A stretch of 64,000 bases of DNA from a bacterium MS4 (GCA_000752215.1 CCFG01000010.1:271075-335074); one strand, 5' to 3'. Shown: positions 51,494-61,494, counted from the first letter of the stretch. Notes: generated by a model from the letters alone, not told the origin. Numbers and translations: made by a program.

Positions 51494-52621
51494 ATGCTGC
51501 AGTTTGAAGAAATGAAGCTTGCTTTGCAGGAGCTGGAACCCGATCTGAACGATCTGGCGGAAGCGCTTGGGCTTGAAGGCATGCGCGAAGAGATTGCGAA
51601 GCTCGACGAAAAAGCCGCTCAGCCCGGTTTCTGGGACGATATGAGCACTTCTCAAAAGGTTTTGCAGCGTTCCAGTATGCTGAAAAATAAGGCTGCTGCG
51701 TATGAACGGCTGAAAAATTCGTACGGCGATACGCTGGCCTTAATAGAGCTTGCCAATGAAGAAGGGGACTTATCCCTTTTACCGGAAGCGCAGGAGGAAC
51801 TGAAAAAGTTTCAGGATGAGCTGGAAGCGCAGCGCCTTTCCACACTGCTGACCGGGGAATACGACGGCAAGAACGCGATTCTGACGTTCCACGCGGGCGC
51901 CGGCGGCACCGAGGCGCAGGACTGGGCGGAAATGCTGTACCGCATGTACTGCCGCTGGGGCGAGCGCCACGGCTACAAGGTGGAAACGCTGGACTATCTG
52001 GACGGCGAGGAAGCGGGGCTGAAAAGCGCCAGTATCCTGATCGAGGGCATCAACGCCTACGGCTTCTTAAAGAGCGAGGCGGGCGTGCACAGGCTGGTCC
52101 GCGTGTCCCCGTTCGACGCTTCCGGCAGGAGACACACCTCGTTTGCCTCTCTGGAAGTAATGCCGGAAATCGACGACGACGTGGACGTCCAGATCAACCC
52201 CGAGGACATCAAAATGGACGTTTACCGCGCGAGCGGCGCGGGCGGCCAGAAGGTCAACAAGACCTCCTCCGCGGTGCGTCTGACCCATATCCCCACGGGA
52301 ATCGTGGTATCCTGCCAGGTGGAGCGCAGCCAGTACCAGAACCGCGACGTGGCGATGAGAATGCTGAAATCCAAGCTCGTCGAAATCAAGGAGCGCGAAA
52401 ATCTGGAGCGCATCGAGGACATCAAGGGCGTCCAGAAAGAAATCGCGTGGGGCTCGCAGATCCGTTCCTATGTCTTTATGCCCTATACGTTGGCAAAGGA
52501 TCACCGTACTGGCTTTGAATCGGGCAATATCAACGCCGTGATGGACGGCGATCTGGACGGCTTTATCAACGCCTATCTAAAAGCGCAGAGCCTTGACGCT
52601 CTCGGCGAAAATATTGAATAA
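51494..52621 (+). CDS. prfB: Peptide chain release factor 2 (no frameshift)
   Basis: The 375-residue RF2 has SPFDASGRRHTSF (stop-codon recognition region), the GGQ motif at ~250-252 and the DIKMDVYRASGAGGQKVNK block. It releases peptides at UGA and UAA. The usual in-frame UGA and CUU-U slippery site near codon 25 is absent: the frame is open from ATG 51494, so it lacks programmed +1 frameshift autoregulation. The start follows AAGGATGAT; TTG 51479 is also in frame. Confidence 0.96.
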   Translation: MLQFEEMKLALQELEPDLNDLAEALGLEGMREEIAKLDEKAAQPGFWDDMSTSQKVLQRSSMLKNKAAAYERLKNSYGDTLALIELANEEGDLSLLPEAQEELKKFQDELEAQRLSTLLTGEYDGKNAILTFHAGAGGTEAQDWAEMLYRMYCRWGERHGYKVETLDYLDGEEAGLKSASILIEGINAYGFLKSEAGVHRLVRVSPFDASGRRHTSFASLEVMPEIDDDVDVQINPEDIKMDVYRASGAGGQKVNKTSSAVRLTHIPTGIVVSCQVERSQYQNRDVAMRMLKSKLVEIKERENLERIEDIKGVQKEIAWGSQIRSYVFMPYTLAKDHRTGFESGNINAVMDGDLDGFINAYLKAQSLDALGENIE

Positions 52622-52630
52622 AATAAGCAA

Positions 52631-52660
52631 GGGGCTGCGTTACGCAGCCCCGTTTTGTTT
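52631..52660. terminator. Terminator after prfB
   Basis: GGGGCTGCG pairs perfectly with CGCAGCCCC (loop TTA), followed by GTTTTGTTTT. It separates prfB from the convergent helicase-loader gene. Confidence 0.9.
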
Positions 52661-53655
52661 TAGCACTGACTTCTTAACAGCTTCTGCAGCCGGTTGTCCC
52701 TCCCACAAAATACAATACGAGAATATTCTCCCATAATTCTGGAAGCAAAACGTTCCGTGTACCGTTCCTGCACCTCCTGAATGGAAAGGTTTGTGCTGAT
52801 GATGGTCGGCTTCTGGGTCATCAGCCGCGTGTTGACGATGTTATAGATTTCGGCGCAGGAAAACGCGGTTCGGAATTCCGTGCCTAGGTCGTCCAGAATC
52901 AGCAGGTCGCAGTCCAGAATCATATGGCCGGTGTTTCCCTCGTCGCGGCCGAAATGTTCCCGCTCCAGCTTGGTAATCATGTTGTTGACGGAGCAGTAAA
53001 CTACGCCGAAGCCCTTTTTAATGGCCGTGTTGGCAATGGCGAGCGACAAATGTGTTTTTCCAAGGCCCGTGCCGCCCATCAAAATCAGGCTGGGAGAGGA
53101 AAGGGAAAAGCTGTCCGCGTATCCATGGCAGTCGCCCAAAACACCCTCCATGATGCTGCGCGGGGATCTGGTAGCGCGACCTTCGGTTTTGTCCGGATAA
53201 AAATCCAGCGAAAAGCTTTCAAAAGTGGAAAGCTTCAGCGGCGTAAGGGCGTTTAAGGAATCATAGGCCTGCGCGCGGAGAAGCTTCTTCATGCATTCGC
53301 ACATCCTGCCGTCAACGTACCCGGTGTCACCGCAGAGTTTGCAGGAATATTCCGGCTCCAGATAATGCTCGCCGTAGCCTAGGGAATTCAGTTTCTCTTT
53401 TAATCGGTTCTGAAGGGCCAGGTTCTCCGCTTTTAACCGGGTGAGCTGCTCTCTGGCGCTGCCGCCGCCCAAAACCGCCCTTGCTGCGGCGATTGCTGTG
53501 CGCGACAGGACTGACTCGATTTCGGCGGCTTCCGGGCAGATTCCGTAAAACGCCGCCTTTCGCTGCGCGGCCATGTCCTCCGCTTTTTTACGGCGTTCGG
53601 AAAGAATCTGTTCCGCGCTTTCGTAAATCTCCCTGCTGTAGCCCAATGCGATCAC
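52660..53655 (-). CDS. DnaC/DnaI-like helicase loader ATPase
   Basis: The 331-residue protein has an N-terminal region with a zinc-binding CKLCGDTGYVDGRMCECMKK, then an AAA+ domain with Walker A GGTGLGKTHLSLA, Walker B LLILDDLGTE and a DnaC-type arginine region near the C terminus. It loads the replicative helicase with DnaD/DnaB-type proteins. It overlaps the DnaD-like gene by four bases. Confidence 0.92.
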   Translation of the reverse strand: MIALGYSREIYESAEQILSERRKKAEDMAAQRKAAFYGICPEAAEIESVLSRTAIAAARAVLGGGSAREQLTRLKAENLALQNRLKEKLNSLGYGEHYLEPEYSCKLCGDTGYVDGRMCECMKKLLRAQAYDSLNALTPLKLSTFESFSLDFYPDKTEGRATRSPRSIMEGVLGDCHGYADSFSLSSPSLILMGGTGLGKTHLSLAIANTAIKKGFGVVYCSVNNMITKLEREHFGRDEGNTGHMILDCDLLILDDLGTEFRTAFSCAEIYNIVNTRLMTQKPTIISTNLSIQEVQERYTERFASRIMGEYSRIVFCGRDNRLQKLLRSQC

Positions 53656-54689
53656 TTCCTATTAGAATAATCAAAAACGCTGGAACGTTCGTATTCTTCA
53701 ATGTCATAAGTTGTTTTCTGCGGCTTGGTGCTTTTGCGCGCGGCCGCCCTTTCCTCCTTATCCTTCTGCGCCTGCTCCAGCGTAGAGATGCCTTCCCGGT
53801 TCCAGCGCTCCAGAATCTTGTTCATATAGCTGATGCTGAATTTTCCGGTGTTGTCCACGCTGCGTTCATACGCCTCGTGAATCAGCGGAAGAGTGAACTT
53901 CCACTGTGTAACCCAGACCGAGGCGAACGCCTGCTCCTTGGTGGAGGGCGCGCGGTGGGGAATACCTGCCGCCTGCTCGATCACGCGCCACGCCTTTTGG
54001 CCTTCGTCCAGCCTGCGCAGCTTTTCCTCCGCCTTTTCATGGGTGAAGATTTCCTCATCGGCCCAGTTTATGGCCACCTTCTCTATGTAACGGGTGTTTG
54101 CCTTGCCGATGCTGACCACATACTGCAGCAGCATGATGATCACGTCCGCGGGCAGCCCGAAATCATCGTGCAGCATCAGAAGCATGGCGGAATCCCCGTT
54201 GGAAATCAGCCGCCCCAGAATCTGCTCGGCCTCCTGCATCAGGCAGGCGATTTCCGTCGATTCGCCGATCCTTTTCGCGACAAAGGCGTTGTCGGGCTTT
54301 TGCGGGCGGGAAAGCAGCTTGTGCGGTTTTTCGGCGGGCTCCGCCTCCGGCTTTTCCGGTTCGCGTTCCGGCTCTTTTTCTTTCAAAACGGCTTCTTTAT
54401 TTTCAGGTACAGCCGAAGTCTCCTCTTTTTCCGGAGGCGTCAGTTCTTTGTTCTTTTCGCAGAAAAGCCCCGTCTGCTGCCAGTAGAGCATGGCATCGGC
54501 AACGTCGGCTTTGTCAATGCACAGCGCTTTCGCAATATCCGCCGCTTCAAAGGAGTCGCCCGCGTGGCGAAGCTCCCATAAAAGCACCTTCAGCTGAACG
54601 GAACCGGCCAGCTTGATATGTTGATCAACTACGGAGCAGGGCACCGCGAAAACGGAGTTCCAGTCTCCGAGATTAATGGAATAACTCAT
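53652..54689 (-). CDS. DnaD-domain replication protein
   Basis: The 345-residue protein has an N-terminal winged helix, a Glu/Lys-rich linker (~100-140) and two DnaD/DnaB2-type domains (~145-300) including the WNREGISTLEQAQ ending. Such proteins remodel DNA at oriC and on restart and recruit the helicase loader encoded next. The pair is the Firmicutes primosome arrangement. Confidence 0.9.
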   Translation of the reverse strand: MSYSINLGDWNSVFAVPCSVVDQHIKLAGSVQLKVLLWELRHAGDSFEAADIAKALCIDKADVADAMLYWQQTGLFCEKNKELTPPEKEETSAVPENKEAVLKEKEPEREPEKPEAEPAEKPHKLLSRPQKPDNAFVAKRIGESTEIACLMQEAEQILGRLISNGDSAMLLMLHDDFGLPADVIIMLLQYVVSIGKANTRYIEKVAINWADEEIFTHEKAEEKLRRLDEGQKAWRVIEQAAGIPHRAPSTKEQAFASVWVTQWKFTLPLIHEAYERSVDNTGKFSISYMNKILERWNREGISTLEQAQKDKEERAAARKSTKPQKTTYDIEEYERSSVFDYSNRK

Positions 54690-54803
54690 AGAGGGTCACC
54701 TTTTCCTAACAATTCGGTTTGTTTTTTGTCTTGTCTGTTATTATAGCATAAGGATGCGAAATAGGGAATTGAAAAAAGGGGGAGAATATTTTTGAAAATC
54801 CCC

Positions 54804-54833
54804 TTGACAAAAGGTCGGGTTTTGTCATATAAT
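54804..54833 (+). promoter_or_regulatory. Promoter of the tRNA-Gly gene
   Basis: TTGACA (54804-54809) and TATAAT (54828-54833) are perfect consensus boxes with an 18-base spacer, 19 bases ahead of the tRNA. Confidence 0.85.
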
Positions 54834-54851
54834 TATTCACGCACCAAATCT

Positions 54852-54927
54852 GCGAATGTAGCTCATCTGGTAGAGCGCCACCTTGCCAAGGTGGAGGTAG
54901 CGAGTTCGAGCCTCGTCGTTCGCTCCA
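54852..54927 (+). tRNA. tRNA-Gly (anticodon GCC)
   Basis: The 76-base cloverleaf has a GCGAATG/CGTTCGC acceptor stem, anticodon loop CTTGCCAAG, T-arm with GTTCGAGCC and an encoded TCCA end. Confidence 0.97.
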
Positions 54928-54935
54928 ATATTGCG

Positions 54936-54965
54936 AAGCGCCGGTATTCTGCCGGCGCTTTTTTG
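54936..54965 (+). terminator. Terminator of tRNA-Gly
   Basis: AAGCGCCGG pairs perfectly with CCGGCGCTT, followed by TTTT. Confidence 0.9.
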
Positions 54966-55069
54966 TCGGATAGGCCTGTGTTTTATTCGCAGCGCTTATT
55001 CACAAACATATGGGAATGTGATATAATATTAAAGTTTTGTGAACTTAGATTAAAGAGGGAATATCGATT

Positions 55070-56890
55070 ATGGATTTAAGAAATGACATTCGAAATGTTG
55101 CAATTATCGCGCACGTCGACCACGGAAAAACCACGCTGGTCGATCAGCTGCTGAAACAAAGCGGCATTTTCCGTGCCAATGAGAATGTTGCGGAGCGGGT
55201 TATGGACTCCAACGACCTTGAGCGCGAACGCGGCATCACCATCCTTTCCAAAAATACGGCCGTCATGTACGACGGCGTCAAAATTAATATCGTGGACACT
55301 CCGGGCCACGCCGATTTTGGCGGCGAGGTGGAACGCATCCTGATGATGGTGGACGGCGTACTGCTTCTGGTGGACGCGTTTGAGGGCTGTATGCCGCAGA
55401 CGCGCTTCGTGCTGAAAAAGGCGCTCGGCCTCGGCAAAAAGCCTCTGGTGGTCGTCAACAAGATCGACCGTCCGGGCGCGAGGCCGGCGGAAGTGGTGGA
55501 CGAGGTACTCGATCTGTTTATTGAGCTGGGCGCCAATGACGACCAGCTGGAATTCCCGGTCGTTTACGCTTCCGGCCGCGACGGCTACTCTACTCTGGAC
55601 CCGGATGTTCCGGGGAAGGATATGACTCCGCTCTTCGACGCCATCCTTCAGTACATCCCCGCGCCGCAGGGCGATCTGAACGGGCCGACACAGGTCCTGT
55701 TTTCCAATATCGACTACGACGACTACGTCGGCAGAATCGGGATCGGGCGCGTGGAGCGCGGCGAGGTTCACAGCGGGGAAAACGTTGTCCTTTGCTGCCG
55801 CGACGGCGAGCAGAAGAATGTAAAGGTTGCCAAGCTGTATCAGTTTGAGGGCCTGAAGCGGGTGGAGGTGCAGGAAGCCAGGCTGGGCGATCTGGTCGCC
55901 GTTTCCGGCATCACCGGTCTGAATATTGGGGAAACCGCCTGCGCGCCGGACTGTGTTGAGCCGCTGCCCTTCGTTAAGATAGACGAGCCCACCGTTTCAA
56001 TGATGTTCATGGTCAACAACAGCCCGTTCGCCGGAAGAGAGGGCAAATACGTCACTTCGCGCAATCTGCGCGACCGTCTCTTTAAAGAGGTGGAAACCAA
56101 TGTCGCCATGCGTGTGGAAGAGACCGACTCCGCGGATACCTTTAAAGTGTCCGGGCGCGGCGAGCTGCACCTTTCTATTTTAATCGAGCAGATGCGCCGC
56201 CAGAACTACGAGTTTCAGGTTTCCGCGCCGCACGTGATCTATAAGATCATCGACGGGAAAAAATGCGAGCCGATGGAACTGCTCATGATCGAAGTGCCCG
56301 ACAGCTACGTCGGCGCCGTCATGGAAAAGCTGGGTAACCGCAAGGCCGAAATTCTCAACATGGGGACGCGCGACACCGGCATGACCCATCTTGAGTTCAA
56401 GATTCCGGCCCGCTGCCTGATGGGCTACCGTCAGGAATTTTTGACGGACACCAACGGCAACGGAATCATGAACAATGTATTTGATTCCTACGAGCCGTAT
56501 AAAGGCGACGTCCAGACGCGCGCACAGGGTTCGCTGATCGCGCACGAAACCGGTGAGTCCACCGGCTACGGCCTTTTCTACGCGCAGGACCGCGGCCGCC
56601 TGTTCATCGGGCCTGGCATCGAGGTGTACGAAGGCATGATTGTCGGCGCAAGCCCGAAATCCGACGATATCGTCGTCAATATCTGCAAGAAGAAGCATGT
56701 TACCAATACCCGCGCCTCCGGTTCGGACGATGCTTTGAAGCTCACTCCGCACACGGTTTTAAGCTTGGAACAGAGCCTTGAGTTTATCCGCAACGATGAA
56801 CTGGTGGAGGTGACGCCAAAAAGCATCCGCATGCGTAAGATGGTACTGAGCAAAGAGCTTCGGATGAAACAGGCGAGTAAAAATAAATGA
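55070..56890 (+). CDS. typA: Translational GTPase TypA/BipA
   Basis: The 606-residue protein has the G1 loop AHVDHGKTT, switch and G3 motifs (DTPGHADF), NKID, and the EF-G-like domains III and V followed by the BipA-specific C-terminal domain ([13 protein letters not shown]...[16 protein letters not shown]). It helps 50S assembly and stress-responsive translation. The next gene begins two bases after its stop. Confidence 0.97.
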   Translation: MDLRNDIRNVAIIAHVDHGKTTLVDQLLKQSGIFRANENVAERVMDSNDLERERGITILSKNTAVMYDGVKINIVDTPGHADFGGEVERILMMVDGVLLLVDAFEGCMPQTRFVLKKALGLGKKPLVVVNKIDRPGARPAEVVDEVLDLFIELGANDDQLEFPVVYASGRDGYSTLDPDVPGKDMTPLFDAILQYIPAPQGDLNGPTQVLFSNIDYDDYVGRIGIGRVERGEVHSGENVVLCCRDGEQKNVKVAKLYQFEGLKRVEVQEARLGDLVAVSGITGLNIGETACAPDCVEPLPFVKIDEPTVSMMFMVNNSPFAGREGKYVTSRNLRDRLFKEVETNVAMRVEETDSADTFKVSGRGELHLSILIEQMRRQNYEFQVSAPHVIYKIIDGKKCEPMELLMIEVPDSYVGAVMEKLGNRKAEILNMGTRDTGMTHLEFKIPARCLMGYRQEFLTDTNGNGIMNNVFDSYEPYKGDVQTRAQGSLIAHETGESTGYGLFYAQDRGRLFIGPGIEVYEGMIVGASPKSDDIVVNICKKKHVTNTRASGSDDALKLTPHTVLSLEQSLEFIRNDELVEVTPKSIRMRKMVLSKELRMKQASKNK

Positions 56891-56891
56891 T

Positions 56892-57773
56892 ATGAGCTTT
56901 GTAATACTTGATTTGGAATGGAACGGAACCTACAACCGCCGGCTCAAGGGCTTTATGAACGAGATCATTGAGTTCGGTGCGGTGAAGGTGGACCGTGACC
57001 TGAACGTGATCGATACCTTTGAGGCCCTGATCCGTCCGCAGGTCGGCAAGAAAATCAGCGGGAAAATCAAGACGCTGACCAGTATTACCAATGAGGACCT
57101 GAAGGACGGCCTGCAGTTTATGCAGGTCGTGAGCCGGTTCCGGAAATGGGCCGGCGACGCGGTGTTCATGACGTGGGGTACGTCGGATGTCCTTGCGCTG
57201 ATTGAAAACTGCCGCTACTTTTGCGGCAACGAGCGTATCCCCTTTTTGAAGCGCTATGTGGATCTTCAGGCCTACTGCGAAAAGATGCTCGATTACGACC
57301 CGGCGAAGCAAATGGGCCTGAGCACTTCCGCGCAGCTGCTGGATATCGACGAGGAGGGCTTTGACCATCACCGTGCTTTGGGAGATAGCCTGCTGTCTCT
57401 GCGATGTTTTCAGAAGCTGTATACCCCCGGGCAGCTGGAACCGTTTATTCAGGACGCGACAACGGACGATTTTTACAACCGGATTCTTTTCAAGACGCTG
57501 ATCGTCTGCGACCTGAGCAATCCGCTGATCAAACGGAGCGATATGCATTTCAAATGCGATCTCTGCGGCGGGCGGGCGCACAGGACGAGCGAATGGCAGC
57601 TCAAGAACAAGAGCTACCGCGCGGAGTTCATCTGCTGGCACTGTCACCGAAGGTTTTACGGCCGGGTGCAGTTCAAGCTGAAATACGAGGGCATGGTTGT
57701 AAAAAAGACGATCCTTCCGGTCAATGCCGAAAAGGATAAAACGGAGGACGAAGGGCCTCAAGAGGAGAGCTGA
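56892..57773 (+). CDS. DEDD 3'-5' exonuclease (KapD-like) with C-terminal zinc ribbon
   Basis: The 293-residue protein has an exonuclease core with the first DxE in ILDLEWNG, and HHRALGDSL near residue 160 (the DEDDh His and Asp). A zinc-ribbon with CDLC...CWHC follows at ~220-250. KapD in Bacillus is linked to sporulation control; other members trim RNA. The stop lies inside the terminator hairpin. Confidence 0.85.
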   Translation: MSFVILDLEWNGTYNRRLKGFMNEIIEFGAVKVDRDLNVIDTFEALIRPQVGKKISGKIKTLTSITNEDLKDGLQFMQVVSRFRKWAGDAVFMTWGTSDVLALIENCRYFCGNERIPFLKRYVDLQAYCEKMLDYDPAKQMGLSTSAQLLDIDEEGFDHHRALGDSLLSLRCFQKLYTPGQLEPFIQDATTDDFYNRILFKTLIVCDLSNPLIKRSDMHFKCDLCGGRAHRTSEWQLKNKSYRAEFICWHCHRRFYGRVQFKLKYEGMVVKKTILPVNAEKDKTEDEGPQEES

Positions 57774-57790
57774 AAGCTCTCCTCTTTTTT
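57760..57790 (+). terminator. Terminator overlapping the exonuclease stop codon
   Basis: AAGAGGAGAGCT pairs perfectly with AGCTCTCCTCTT (loop GAA), followed by TTTT. The TGA stop lies in the loop. Confidence 0.88.
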
Positions 57791-57857
57791 ACGCGCGGAT
57801 TTGCATTCCCATTTTTGTTATGCTAGAATCAATACAATCAACCTGGGAGGCATCTTT

Positions 57858-58700
57858 ATGAGTTATAACGCGAAGAATATGAATCGGCAGGAAAGGAACG
57901 GCGTTGTCTTTCTGACCTTTCCCTCTTTTGAAAAATACAGCTTCGTCAGTCACGCCTTTTCTACACGGACCGGCGGTGTGAGCGACGGGATATATGCTTC
58001 AATGAACCTGAATTTCGGACGGGGCGACAGTGACGAAAACGTGGTGCGGAATTTTCAGCGGTTCTGCTCCGCGGCGGGCTTCGATTACTCCACGCTGGTC
58101 GCGTCGGCTCAGGACCACCACACGGTTGTGCGCCGGGTGGGGCCGGAACACCGCGGAACGGGCATCTGGAAGCCGAAGGACAGGGACAGTGTGGACGGAC
58201 TGATCACCAATGAGAAAAACGTGACCCTGACCACTTTTTACGCTGACTGTGTGCCGCTGTTCTTTCTCGACCCGGAGCGCCGCGCAATCGGCCTTGCCCA
58301 CGCGGGCTGGCGCGGTACCGTTGCCAAAATGGGGGCCGAAATGGTCAAAGCCATGGCCCGGGAATTCGGCAGCAGCCCGAAGGAGCTTCTTGCCGCCGTC
58401 GGGCCGTCCATCGGCCCGTGCTGCTTTGAGGTGGATGCCCCCGTTTACAACGAATTTGCCGCGCTGACCGAAATCCGTCCGCACGAATTCATCGTTGAGA
58501 AGGGCGGAGGAAAATATATCATCGATTTATGGGAGGCCAACCGGCGCATCCTCATGGAAGCAGGCGTGCCTTCACAGAATATCGAGGTGGCGCAGCTCTG
58601 CACAAAATGCAACGCGCAGTGGCTCTGGTCCCACCGGGCCAGCGGAGGAAAACGCGGGGGCCTTGCCGCAATGATGTGCCTGAAGGGGGAAAAAGCATGA
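57858..58700 (+). CDS. pgeF: Purine nucleoside phosphorylase/peptidoglycan editing factor PgeF (YfiH family)
   Basis: The 280-residue protein has the family's metal-site His and Cys residues in QDHHTVVRR, FYADCVPLFF and GLAHAGWRGTVAKMG. LACC1/YfiH-type enzymes phosphorylise or deaminate purine nucleosides. In Escherichia coli the protein also prevents mis-incorporation during wall precursor synthesis. The start ATG 57858 follows GGGAGG. It overlaps the next gene by four bases (ATGA). Confidence 0.93.
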   Translation: MSYNAKNMNRQERNGVVFLTFPSFEKYSFVSHAFSTRTGGVSDGIYASMNLNFGRGDSDENVVRNFQRFCSAAGFDYSTLVASAQDHHTVVRRVGPEHRGTGIWKPKDRDSVDGLITNEKNVTLTTFYADCVPLFFLDPERRAIGLAHAGWRGTVAKMGAEMVKAMAREFGSSPKELLAAVGPSIGPCCFEVDAPVYNEFAALTEIRPHEFIVEKGGGKYIIDLWEANRRILMEAGVPSQNIEVAQLCTKCNAQWLWSHRASGGKRGGLAAMMCLKGEKA

Positions 58701-59590
58701 CAACGGAGTGTTGTATGCTGTGTCCTCGCGCCTGCAAAGTCAGACGGACGGAAACCGAGGGAGCCGGGTTCTGCGGGCTGGGGACCGATCCCGTCGTCGC
58801 CCGCGCGGCGCTGCATTTTTGGGAGGAGCCTTGTATCAGCGGAAAACGCGGCTCCGGCGCGGTCTTTTTTACCGGCTGCTGCCTGAAATGCGTGTTCTGT
58901 CAGAACTATCAAATCAGCACCGAACGGGCGGTGGGGAAACCGGTCGGTGTTCGGGAGCTTGCGGATATTTTCGACCGCCTTGCGGAACAGGGCGCGCACA
59001 ATCTCAATCTGGTCAGCCCCACACAGTTTGTCCCCGCCGTCATCGAGGCTTTGAAGCTCCGGAAATCCCGAATTCCGGTCGTGTACAATTCCGGCGGCTA
59101 CGAAAGCCTGGAAACGCTGAAGCTGCTGGAGGGACTGATCGATATCTATCTTCCCGATCTGAAATACGCGGACGACCCGATTGCCCTGAAATATTCCGGT
59201 GCGCCGGACTACGCGGAACGCGCGAAAGCCTGCGTGCTGGAAATGGCGCGGCAGACCGGCCCGGCCCAATTTGATGATGATGGGATGATGACGCGCGGCA
59301 CGATCGTGCGGCACCTGATTCTGCCGGGCAATACGCGCAACTCCCTTGCCGTTCTGGACTGGCTGGGCGAAAATCTGCCGGACGGGGTGCTTGTCAGCCT
59401 GATGGCGCAGTATGTGCCCTGCGGAAAAGCGGCGGATTACCCCGAAATCAACCGCAGAATCACAAAACGGGAATACCAAAAGGTCCAGGAGCATCTGTTC
59501 CGTCTGAATCTGGACGGCTTTGTGCAGGAAATGAAATCGGCCAGCCGGAGCTTTATCCCTCCTTTTAATCTGGATGGGGTTTCTGACTGA
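58697..59590 (+). CDS. Radical SAM protein, PflA-like activating enzyme
   Basis: The 297-residue protein has a Cys-rich N terminus (CMLCPRACKVRR, GFCGLG) and the radical SAM CX3CX2C in TGCCLKCVFCQNYQIS. It belongs to the putative pyruvate-formate-lyase activase-like group, whose role in glycyl-radical activation is often unproven; no glycyl-radical enzyme gene is nearby. The start at ATG 58697 is coupled to pgeF; the longer frame overlaps it. Confidence 0.85.
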   Translation: MTTECCMLCPRACKVRRTETEGAGFCGLGTDPVVARAALHFWEEPCISGKRGSGAVFFTGCCLKCVFCQNYQISTERAVGKPVGVRELADIFDRLAEQGAHNLNLVSPTQFVPAVIEALKLRKSRIPVVYNSGGYESLETLKLLEGLIDIYLPDLKYADDPIALKYSGAPDYAERAKACVLEMARQTGPAQFDDDGMMTRGTIVRHLILPGNTRNSLAVLDWLGENLPDGVLVSLMAQYVPCGKAADYPEINRRITKREYQKVQEHLFRLNLDGFVQEMKSASRSFIPPFNLDGVSD

Positions 59591-59678
59591 TAGGCTCTTG
59601 ACAAACAGGAAGCGTCGTTGTAAACTGTTATATAGTTTTTAATACTACATAAAATAATTTATGATAGAAGTTGATATT

Positions 59679-60365
59679 ATGAACGATAACAGTATGAGTA
59701 AATCCGAATGGAGGACCACACGCCGCAAAGAGCTGGAGCTTCCCAGCTACACCGTGGCGGAGGAAGTGATCAACGCCGCCACACACGGGGTCGGGGCCGG
59801 TCTTGCGATCGCGGGCCTTGCTGCACTTCTGATCAACGGGCGTCACGATACGCTGACGCTTGCCGCGGATTCCGTTTTCGGCGTAACCATGATCCTGCTT
59901 TATACGGTCTCCACGCTTTATCACGCGCTCGGGGTCTGCCCGGGGAAAAAAATCTGCCAGATACTCGATCACTGTACCATTTTTCTTTTGATTGCGGGAA
60001 CCTACACGCCGATTTCACTGCTGTGCTTCGGCGGGGTCACGGGCTGGGTGATGTTTTCGATTGTCTGGACGGTGGCCGTTGTCGGCATCGTGCTCAACGC
60101 GATTGATCTCAAGCGCTTCAAAACGTTTTCCATGGTTTGTTATCTGGCCCTCGGGTGGCTCGTGATCTTCTTTTTCAAGCCGCTGCTCACGCACCTTGAC
60201 CCGGGCGCCATTTTTAACCTGATTGCGGGCGGTGTGTTTTACACGGTCGGCGCGGTGATTTACGGAGTGGGGAAAAAAGTCAAATATATGCACTCCGTGT
60301 GGCATCTGTTTGTACTTGGGGGAACTATTTTTCATTATTTGGTCATTTATCATATTTCCGTATAA
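59679..60365 (+). CDS. Hemolysin III/PAQR-family membrane protein
   Basis: The 228-residue protein has seven hydrophobic segments and the PAQR metal residues in NAATHGVGAG, STLYHAL, LDHCTIF and the C-terminal HSVWHLFVLGGTIFHY. Despite the name, most bacterial members are not toxins and probably act as lipid hydrolases or in membrane homeostasis. I use ATG 59679, after AGAAGTTGAT; ATG 59661 has no site. Confidence 0.92.
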   Translation: MNDNSMSKSEWRTTRRKELELPSYTVAEEVINAATHGVGAGLAIAGLAALLINGRHDTLTLAADSVFGVTMILLYTVSTLYHALGVCPGKKICQILDHCTIFLLIAGTYTPISLLCFGGVTGWVMFSIVWTVAVVGIVLNAIDLKRFKTFSMVCYLALGWLVIFFFKPLLTHLDPGAIFNLIAGGVFYTVGAVIYGVGKKVKYMHSVWHLFVLGGTIFHYLVIYHISV

Positions 60366-60454
60366 ATTTGTTTACAAATCGTATCACATTTTCCTCTTTT
60401 TCTGCGATATAATGAATACACAGAATACACTCGCAGCATGGAGAGGTGACGCAA

Positions 60455-61393
60455 TTGGATATTTTAGAAAGACAGATGTCTTTTGATTCCTGTGCAGATG
60501 ACGAAAGGATTTTTGCACGGGTTATGGAACCTGCCGATCAGGCGGATGTCAGGGCCGTGCTGCAGATTGCTCATGGAATGGCGGAGCACAGCCTTCTTTA
60601 CATGGACTTTGCCCGCCAAATGGCTAAAAGCGGCTACGCCGTGGCCATCAACGACCATCTGGGCCACGGAAAATCGGTTTCGGCAGGCGGGGCGTACGGC
60701 TATTTCGGCAAGGGCGGCTGTCAGAACCTTGTAAAAGACATGCATAAGCTGTATGCCCTGATACGCAAGGATTATCCCGATGTGCCGTATGTGCTGATGG
60801 GACACAGCATGGGTTCCTTTCTGGCCCGTTCCTACGCCGCCCAATACGGTGAGGAACTGGACGGGGTCATTTATATGGGCACCTGCGGCAGTCCCGGCTC
60901 GGGGGTGCTTACCGCCCAGAAACGGCTCGGCGACGCCATTGTCAAAAAGAAGGGCGAAAAAAGCCACGATCCGCTTTTTGCAAAGCTTTCCACCGTAAAA
61001 TACAACAAGGCCTTTGCGCCGTTTATGACGCCGAACGACTGGATTTCGCGCGATGAGGCCGAGGTGGAGAAATATACGAAAGACCCGCTCTGCGGGTTTG
61101 ACCTGACTGTTTCCGGCTATCGGGATATCGTTTATCTGCAGGCCGAGATCAGTTCCTCCCGTTGGTTTAAGAAGATGCCGAAAATCCCCATTTTGCTGCT
61201 GTCGGGCGAAAAAGACCCCGTCGGCGATTTTGGCAAAGGGGTCAAACAGGTTGCCGCAAGGCTTAGGAGAACCGGCCACGACGTTCGTCTGGTTTTATAC
61301 CCGGGGGCGCGTCACGCGCTTCTGAGCGAAACAAATAAACAGGAAGTTTATGGTGAGATAGAGAATTTTCTTCTGTCCGTAATTAAAGAATAA
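60455..61393 (+). CDS. Alpha/beta hydrolase, monoacylglycerol lipase-like
   Basis: The 312-residue serine hydrolase has the nucleophile elbow GHSMGS, the acid in GEKDPVGD and the catalytic His in GARHALLSE, plus a cap domain. It resembles lysophospholipase/monoglyceride lipases. The start is TTG 60455, five bases after GAGAGGTGA; GTG 60446 sits inside that site. No signal peptide. Confidence 0.9.
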   Translation: MDILERQMSFDSCADDERIFARVMEPADQADVRAVLQIAHGMAEHSLLYMDFARQMAKSGYAVAINDHLGHGKSVSAGGAYGYFGKGGCQNLVKDMHKLYALIRKDYPDVPYVLMGHSMGSFLARSYAAQYGEELDGVIYMGTCGSPGSGVLTAQKRLGDAIVKKKGEKSHDPLFAKLSTVKYNKAFAPFMTPNDWISRDEAEVEKYTKDPLCGFDLTVSGYRDIVYLQAEISSSRWFKKMPKIPILLLSGEKDPVGDFGKGVKQVAARLRRTGHDVRLVLYPGARHALLSETNKQEVYGEIENFLLSVIKE

Positions 61394-61404
61394 ACTCCAA
61401 AAGG

Positions 61405-61444
61405 AAAAGGACAGGGCAAAGCCAACACTTTGCCCTGTCCTTTT
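61405..61444 (+). terminator. Terminator after the lipase gene
   Basis: AAAAGGACAGGGCAAAG pairs perfectly with CTTTGCCCTGTCCTTTT. Confidence 0.92.
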
Positions 61445-61494
61445 GTGATATCTGCCGGCCGCGCTCCATATATTTCCGTAGGAGGAGAATTCCT

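Noticed and set aside
53481-54581. 366-codon frame opposite the helicase-loader and DnaD genes
   Set aside because: The minus-strand genes have clear domain motifs; this frame is an antisense shadow of low complexity.
58445-59494. 349-codon frame opposite pgeF and the radical SAM gene
   Set aside because: Antisense to two strongly supported genes; His- and Arg-rich shadow composition.
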